DNA of 64,000 nt, taken from an uncultured Lachnospiraceae bacterium (lineage in GTDB: Bacteria; Bacillota; Clostridia; Lachnospirales; Lachnospiraceae). This document shows positions 60,148 through 64,000 of this stretch, one piece after another. The stretch lies in assembly GCA_910586705.1 (NCBI GenBank), contig CAJUJK010000008.1:62001-126000 (forward strand), written 5' to 3'. The position numbers and the translations under genes are program-made. The notes beneath the pieces were generated by a model. It was given only the letters and a program-made list of their open reading frames with translations, made no database searches and was not told where the DNA came from. Position 1 is the first letter of the stretch. Every line of letters starts with the position of its first letter.

Positions 60148-60789
60148 ATGAAACTTGTAAAACGTATCAGTCTTTTTATGACATTATCTGTAATCATGCT
60201 TGGTCTTGGCGGCTTTGGCGCGCTGAAGGCGGAGGAGTTCTTTTATCCGCACAGGTACAGCCACAGCACGGAGCAGACGGACGTGACGCCATCTGAGGTG
60301 GAGATGCCAGAGGAAGAACAGGTGATCGAAGCGGCGGCAGCGCAGGAGCCTGTCGTGACGGCGGATACGCGGTACCTGCTGGAACTGGTGGATTTGTCAG
60401 AGGGAACCGTATCGGAGAGTGAGGAGACGATTCCTGTCATGTATATCGGTTTAAACAGGGATGAGCTTTTGGAAGCGCTGTCTGCCTATGAGGACAACCC
60501 GCCTCTGACAGAGCTTGAGCAGGGATTTGAGAGCATTGAACTGACCGCTTTTTCCAAGGACAGGGTGGCGGTCTGTAAGTATTATAAGGAACAGGAACCG
60601 CAGGGCTTTTACCTGATGGTGGCGGATCATTTTATCGTGGTGTACGAGGAGGACAGGAGCACGCTTTACATGAACACGGATATTTTGCTGGAACGGCTGC
60701 CGGACGTCCTGCAGCGGCAGATTATGGAGGGAAAGTTTGTGGCGAGCGAGGAGGAGCTGTATCTGTTTCTGGAATCCTACTCCAGCTAA
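60148..60789 (+). CDS. exported protein with BofC-like C-terminal domain
   Basis: A 213-residue protein with an N-terminal hydrophobic segment (about residues 7-28, signal or anchor), an acidic Ala/Glu linker (about 40-70) and a C-terminal domain (about 120-213). In that domain QGFYLMVADHFIVVYEEDRS, ILLERLPDVLQRQIMEGKFV and EEELYLFLESYSS match the layout of the BofC C-terminal domain. BofC is the intercompartmental regulator of SpoIVB and sigma-K activation in B. subtilis. The similarity is by motif order only. GAGGAG lies 11 bases before the start. Its neighbour upstream is also of sporulation type. Confidence 0.6.
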   Translation: MKLVKRISLFMTLSVIMLGLGGFGALKAEEFFYPHRYSHSTEQTDVTPSEVEMPEEEQVIEAAAAQEPVVTADTRYLLELVDLSEGTVSESEETIPVMYIGLNRDELLEALSAYEDNPPLTELEQGFESIELTAFSKDRVAVCKYYKEQEPQGFYLMVADHFIVVYEEDRSTLYMNTDILLERLPDVLQRQIMEGKFVASEEELYLFLESYSS

Positions 60790-60813
60790 CAGGGTGAGAA
60801 AGGAATAAACGCT

Positions 60814-62046
60814 ATGGAAAGAAAGGTTGCAGTCATAGGCGGCGGCGCGGCGGGCATGATGGCGGCGATCCAGACCGCCGGGGCAGGCGCGGCAGTAACC
60901 ATATATGAAAAAAACGACAGGGTGGGAAAAAAGATTTTGTCCACGGGAAACGGCAGATGCAATTTTTCCAATGAGGCGATGGGAACAGAATTTTACCATG
61001 GAAGTGGGAAGGCTCTGGCGGAGGAGATTCTTTCCGCCTTTGATGTGGCGCAGACGAAAGACTTTTTTAGCGCTCTCGGTATGCGGATCAGGGCGCGGGA
61101 CGGTTATCTGTATCCGGCAAGCGATCAGGCGTCCACGGTGCTCGATGTGCTGCGCTATGAACTTGACAGACGGCATGTGACAGTACATACACAGGAGGCG
61201 GTGCAGACGCTTTCCTTTGATGAGGGTAGAAAACAGTTTCTGACCGTGCGGCAGGGAAAGGAGGCATTTTATGATGCGGTCATTCTCTGCTGCGGCGGCA
61301 AGGCGGCGCCCAATACCGGCTCCGACGGGAGCGGCTTCCGGCTGGCGGCACGGTTCGGGCATCGGATTGTCAGACCCGTGCCCGCCCTCGCCGCGCTTGT
61401 CTGTAAGGAATCGTTTTATAAACAAGTGGCGGGGGTGCGATGCGACGCGGAACTCACCCTGCAGGTGGCAGGAAAAGAGGCTGGCCGGGAGCGGGGCGAA
61501 CTGCAGCTTACGGATTACGGGCTTTCCGGCATACCGGCGTTTCAGCTCTGCCGGACTGCCGCCTATGCGCTCCTTGACAAAGAGCCTGTCACGGTGCGGA
61601 TATCTTTTCTCCCCGGCTTTGACAAGGCGTCTTGTGGCTCCTTTTTCCGGGAAAGGCTTGCGTCACATGAAACAGACGAGATGGATGTTTTTCTGACCGG
61701 CATGGTCAACAAGAAAATCAACCACCTCCTTCTGAAACTGGCGGGTATACGGGAGACAGAGCGGGCAAAAGATGTCTCCCCGGCGGCATTTGCCAGACTG
61801 CAGAATCTGTATCTCGGTCTGGAGACGACGGTCACGGGGACGAACGGCTTTGACAGGGCGCAGGTGTGCGCGGGCGGCGTGGACTGCGGCGAGGTGACGC
61901 GGCATCTCATGTCGAAAAAGCAGCCGGGGCTCTATTTCGCGGGCGAAATTCTGGATATCGACGGGTTCTGCGGCGGCTATAACTTACAGTGGGCGTGGAG
62001 CAGCGGTGCGGTTGCCGGAAAGGCGGCGGCATCTGGTGTTATGTAA
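60814..62046 (+). CDS. HI0933/YhiN-family flavoprotein
   Basis: A 410-residue FAD-binding protein of the HI0933 (YhiN) group, with unknown substrate. The dinucleotide-binding site is at the N-terminus (AVIGGGAAGMMAAIQ), followed by KKILSTGNGRCNFSN, a family hallmark. The C-terminal signature is GGVDCGEVTRHLMSKKQPGL then YFAGEILDIDGFCGGYNLQW. The length is normal. AAAGGA precedes the start, 24 nt after the BofC-like gene. Another flavoprotein gene follows, an arrangement often seen in Clostridia. Confidence 0.92.
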   Translation: MERKVAVIGGGAAGMMAAIQTAGAGAAVTIYEKNDRVGKKILSTGNGRCNFSNEAMGTEFYHGSGKALAEEILSAFDVAQTKDFFSALGMRIRARDGYLYPASDQASTVLDVLRYELDRRHVTVHTQEAVQTLSFDEGRKQFLTVRQGKEAFYDAVILCCGGKAAPNTGSDGSGFRLAARFGHRIVRPVPALAALVCKESFYKQVAGVRCDAELTLQVAGKEAGRERGELQLTDYGLSGIPAFQLCRTAAYALLDKEPVTVRISFLPGFDKASCGSFFRERLASHETDEMDVFLTGMVNKKINHLLLKLAGIRETERAKDVSPAAFARLQNLYLGLETTVTGTNGFDRAQVCAGGVDCGEVTRHLMSKKQPGLYFAGEILDIDGFCGGYNLQWAWSSGAVAGKAAASGVM

Positions 62047-62147
62047 GACGATAAAACCGTGACATGGAAAACACATGGCGCGATGAGGTGGATTTGATAT
62101 TCTTGATGTGTATCATCGCGATAAACTGTTCTGACGTGGAGGTAACT

Positions 62148-63941
62148 ATGATTCGGATACAACAGATCAAACTGGCGGCGGACTGTAAGGACGAGCGGGC
62201 GGCGCTTCTCAAAAAGGCGGCAAAGCTGCTGCGGATGGAACCTGTCGCGATCCAGTCCCTCTCCCTTGTAAAAAGATCAATAGATGCCAGAAAAAAGCCG
62301 GATATCTGCCGGGTTTATACGGTGGATGTAAAGGTGGCTGACGAGCAGGCGGTTTTTCGGAAAATCCGGGGAAAGAACGGGCAGATCCAGCTTGTGGAGG
62401 AGAAGATGTACCGATTTCCGGCGTTTGAAAAGACGGCTGCTGCAGATGCGCAGACGGGTGCAAAGGCGGCTGTCGCACAACTGCCCATGCGGACCGTTGA
62501 CAGACCGATGATTGTCGGTGCGGGACCGGCGGGGCTTTTCTGCGGGTATATGCTTGCGAAGGCGGGCTTTCGTCCGCTGTTATTGGAACGGGGCAGGGAA
62601 GTACATAAACGCCGGGAAGATGTGGAGCGGTTCTGGCGGGACGGCGTTCTGGATCCCGGCTCCAACGTGCAGTTTGGGGAAGGCGGCGCAGGTACATTCT
62701 CCGACGGGAAACTGACTACTACGGTCAAGGATCCGAAAGGACGGATGCGGGAAGTTTTACGCATTTTCGTGGAAGCCGGGGCGCCGGAAGAGATTTTGTA
62801 CGAGGCAAAACCGCATATCGGCACGGATATATTGATAAAGGTTGTAGAAAATCTGCGCAGCCAGATTATAAAATGGGGCGGTGAGGTGCGGTTTGAGTCG
62901 CAGGTGACCGCGCTTCTTACGGAAGATGACCGGGCGGCGGAGGCTTCCGCGCTGAACCGCCGGATCACAGGTGTTGTGGCAAACGGGGAAGAGATACGTG
63001 GCGGCGCAGTCGTTCTAGCCATCGGCCACAGTGCGCGGGACACCTTCCAGATGCTCCACGAACTGCAGGTACCCATGGAGGCAAAGGCTTTTGCGGTGGG
63101 GCTTCGCATGGAGCATCCCCGGGAGATGATCGACAGACTGCAATATGGGGAATGCGGCATTTCCCTTCCGGCGGCGGCATACAAGGTGACGGCGCAGACC
63201 GCTTCCGGCAGAGGCGTCTATTCCTTCTGTATGTGCCCCGGCGGCTATGTGGTGAACGCCTCCTCGGAGTCTGGCAGAACGGCGGTGAACGGCATGAGCT
63301 ACAGCGGGCGGGACGGCGCAAACAGCAACAGCGCCATGATCGTCACCGTGTCACCCGCGGATTATGAGACATACGGCGGTACGGGACCCCTTGCGGGCAT
63401 TGCGTTCCAGCGGCATCTGGAAGAACGTGCCTACGAGATCGGACAGGGCAGGGTGCCCGTGGAGCGGTACGGGGATTTTCGGGCGGCGGTCTGCGCGGGA
63501 CGGGGCGTGCAGGACAGCGGGGATTTGCGAATGACAACGCAGAGGAATGGCGTTTCAACGGAAATACAGCCGGCTGATCGCGGCGGTAAGCTGCGCGCGC
63601 GGTATCCGGGATTTACCCCCGCCATCAAAGGCGCATGGCGTTTTGCCCCGGTTCACGAAATTCTGCCGGAGTTCCTGAATCAGGCGCTTGTGGAAGGAAT
63701 TGACTCGATTGGTCGAAAGATGCCCGGCTTTGCCGACGGGGACGCGTACCTGTCCGGTGTGGAGAGCAGGACCTCCTCCCCCATAAGGATTCTGCGGGAC
63801 GAGACGGGACAGTCCGCGCTTCAGGGGCTTTTCCCCTGCGGCGAGGGCGCGGGTTACGCGGGCGGCATCACATCGGCGGCGATGGACGGGATCCTGATCG
63901 CGGAGAAGGTTGCAATGCTTTATGCGGATGTGTTAAGATGA
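62148..63941 (+). CDS. FAD-dependent dehydrogenase of the COG2509 type
   Basis: A 597-residue flavoprotein of unknown substrate. ATG 62148 has GTGGAGGT just upstream; earlier in-frame starts in the leader have none. An N-terminal ferredoxin-like domain (about 1-85, beginning MIRIQQIKLAADCKDERAAL) precedes the FAD site MIVGAGPAGLFCGYMLAKAG (about 132). Then come NVQFGEGGAGTFSDGKLTT, the central IGHSARDTFQML and the final PCGEGAGYAGGITSAAMDG. These agree with the uncharacterised FAD-dependent dehydrogenase family. Its TGA overlaps the ATG of the next, truncated gene by an ATGA junction. Confidence 0.9.
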   Translation: MIRIQQIKLAADCKDERAALLKKAAKLLRMEPVAIQSLSLVKRSIDARKKPDICRVYTVDVKVADEQAVFRKIRGKNGQIQLVEEKMYRFPAFEKTAAADAQTGAKAAVAQLPMRTVDRPMIVGAGPAGLFCGYMLAKAGFRPLLLERGREVHKRREDVERFWRDGVLDPGSNVQFGEGGAGTFSDGKLTTTVKDPKGRMREVLRIFVEAGAPEEILYEAKPHIGTDILIKVVENLRSQIIKWGGEVRFESQVTALLTEDDRAAEASALNRRITGVVANGEEIRGGAVVLAIGHSARDTFQMLHELQVPMEAKAFAVGLRMEHPREMIDRLQYGECGISLPAAAYKVTAQTASGRGVYSFCMCPGGYVVNASSESGRTAVNGMSYSGRDGANSNSAMIVTVSPADYETYGGTGPLAGIAFQRHLEERAYEIGQGRVPVERYGDFRAAVCAGRGVQDSGDLRMTTQRNGVSTEIQPADRGGKLRARYPGFTPAIKGAWRFAPVHEILPEFLNQALVEGIDSIGRKMPGFADGDAYLSGVESRTSSPIRILRDETGQSALQGLFPCGEGAGYAGGITSAAMDGILIAEKVAMLYADVLR

Positions 63942-64000
63942 CTAAAGATTTTATAATGAAATACATAACTCAGAATATACGAAGCTGGGAGGAAACAGCT
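63938..64000 (+). CDS. start of an unrecognised gene (cut by window end)
   Basis: ATG at 63938 overlaps the previous stop codon (ATGA), and the frame, beginning MTKDFIMKYITQNIRSWEET, stays open to the end of the window. Only 21 residues are visible; too little to name it. Coupled translation with the flavoprotein is likely. Confidence 0.5.
   Translation, partial: MTKDFIMKYITQNIRSWEETA

Noticed and set aside
1..64000. CRISPR arrays, tRNA or rRNA genes, insertion sequences
   Set aside because: No regularly spaced direct repeats, cloverleaf sequences, rRNA-like blocks or intact transposase genes were seen on either strand.

Overview
The window looks like chromosomal DNA of a spore-forming-type Clostridia member, most likely Lachnospiraceae. 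The reasons are: Gram-positive signals (class B sortase, sortase-type C-terminal tails, Rex, class-II NADP isocitrate dehydrogenase); sporulation-linked genes (yqfC, yqfD, a SpoVB-like flippase, a BofC-like protein); strong AGGAGG ribosome binding sites; and TTGACA-N17-TATAAT promoters. Almost everything is on the + strand; the one clear exception is an ABC-F ATPase gene. I saw no rRNA, tRNA, CRISPR array, integrase or intact insertion sequence.

Layout. (1) 0-17 kb is an accessory, surface-directed region. It holds the end of an unknown gene, a small coiled-coil protein with in-frame 21-bp tandem repeats, a 1350-aa secreted repeat protein, a class B sortase with a long cytoplasmic domain, and two very large leucine-rich-repeat (BspA-type) proteins. 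Both LRR proteins end in the same unusual sorting tail (xPxTGD..IHPK[W/Y]FL). A decayed Rpn-type nuclease gene behind a strong promoter and a signal-less subtilisin-like protease follow. (2) 17-30.5 kb is mostly core: an apparently autoregulated GntR gene with icd, the ABC-F gene, rex with a candidate Rex box, a coiled-coil protein, alr with a lone mazF, a CNNM/CorC-type membrane protein, yebC, metY behind a dense hairpin array, a polytopic membrane protein and tepA. (3) 30.5-42.4 kb is occupied by one 11.6-kb gene for a 3856-aa secreted protein. It carries a run of nine G residues near its 5' end. It sits between tepA and ftsK, with a second copy of the tepA 3' end on its far side, which suggests insertion into that locus. 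(4) 42.4-64 kb is core: ftsK/spoIIIE, fhs and folD (one-carbon metabolism), a zinc-ribbon/TPR membrane protein, nfnAB (electron bifurcation), a MORN-repeat protein, rlmH, the yqfC-yqfD-phoH-pgpH-like-ybeY cluster, a SpoVB-like flippase, a BofC-like protein and two flavoproteins.

How it fits together. The sortase and its two LRR neighbours probably form one secretion-and-anchoring unit. The 1350-aa and 3856-aa proteins share a signal-peptide signature (TC.PQTG) but have no anchor, so they seem to belong to a second class of exported protein. A small family of palindromes built on GGAGAATGC/GCATTCTCC is scattered between core genes. All functions are read from sequence motifs and gene order; no database search was possible.
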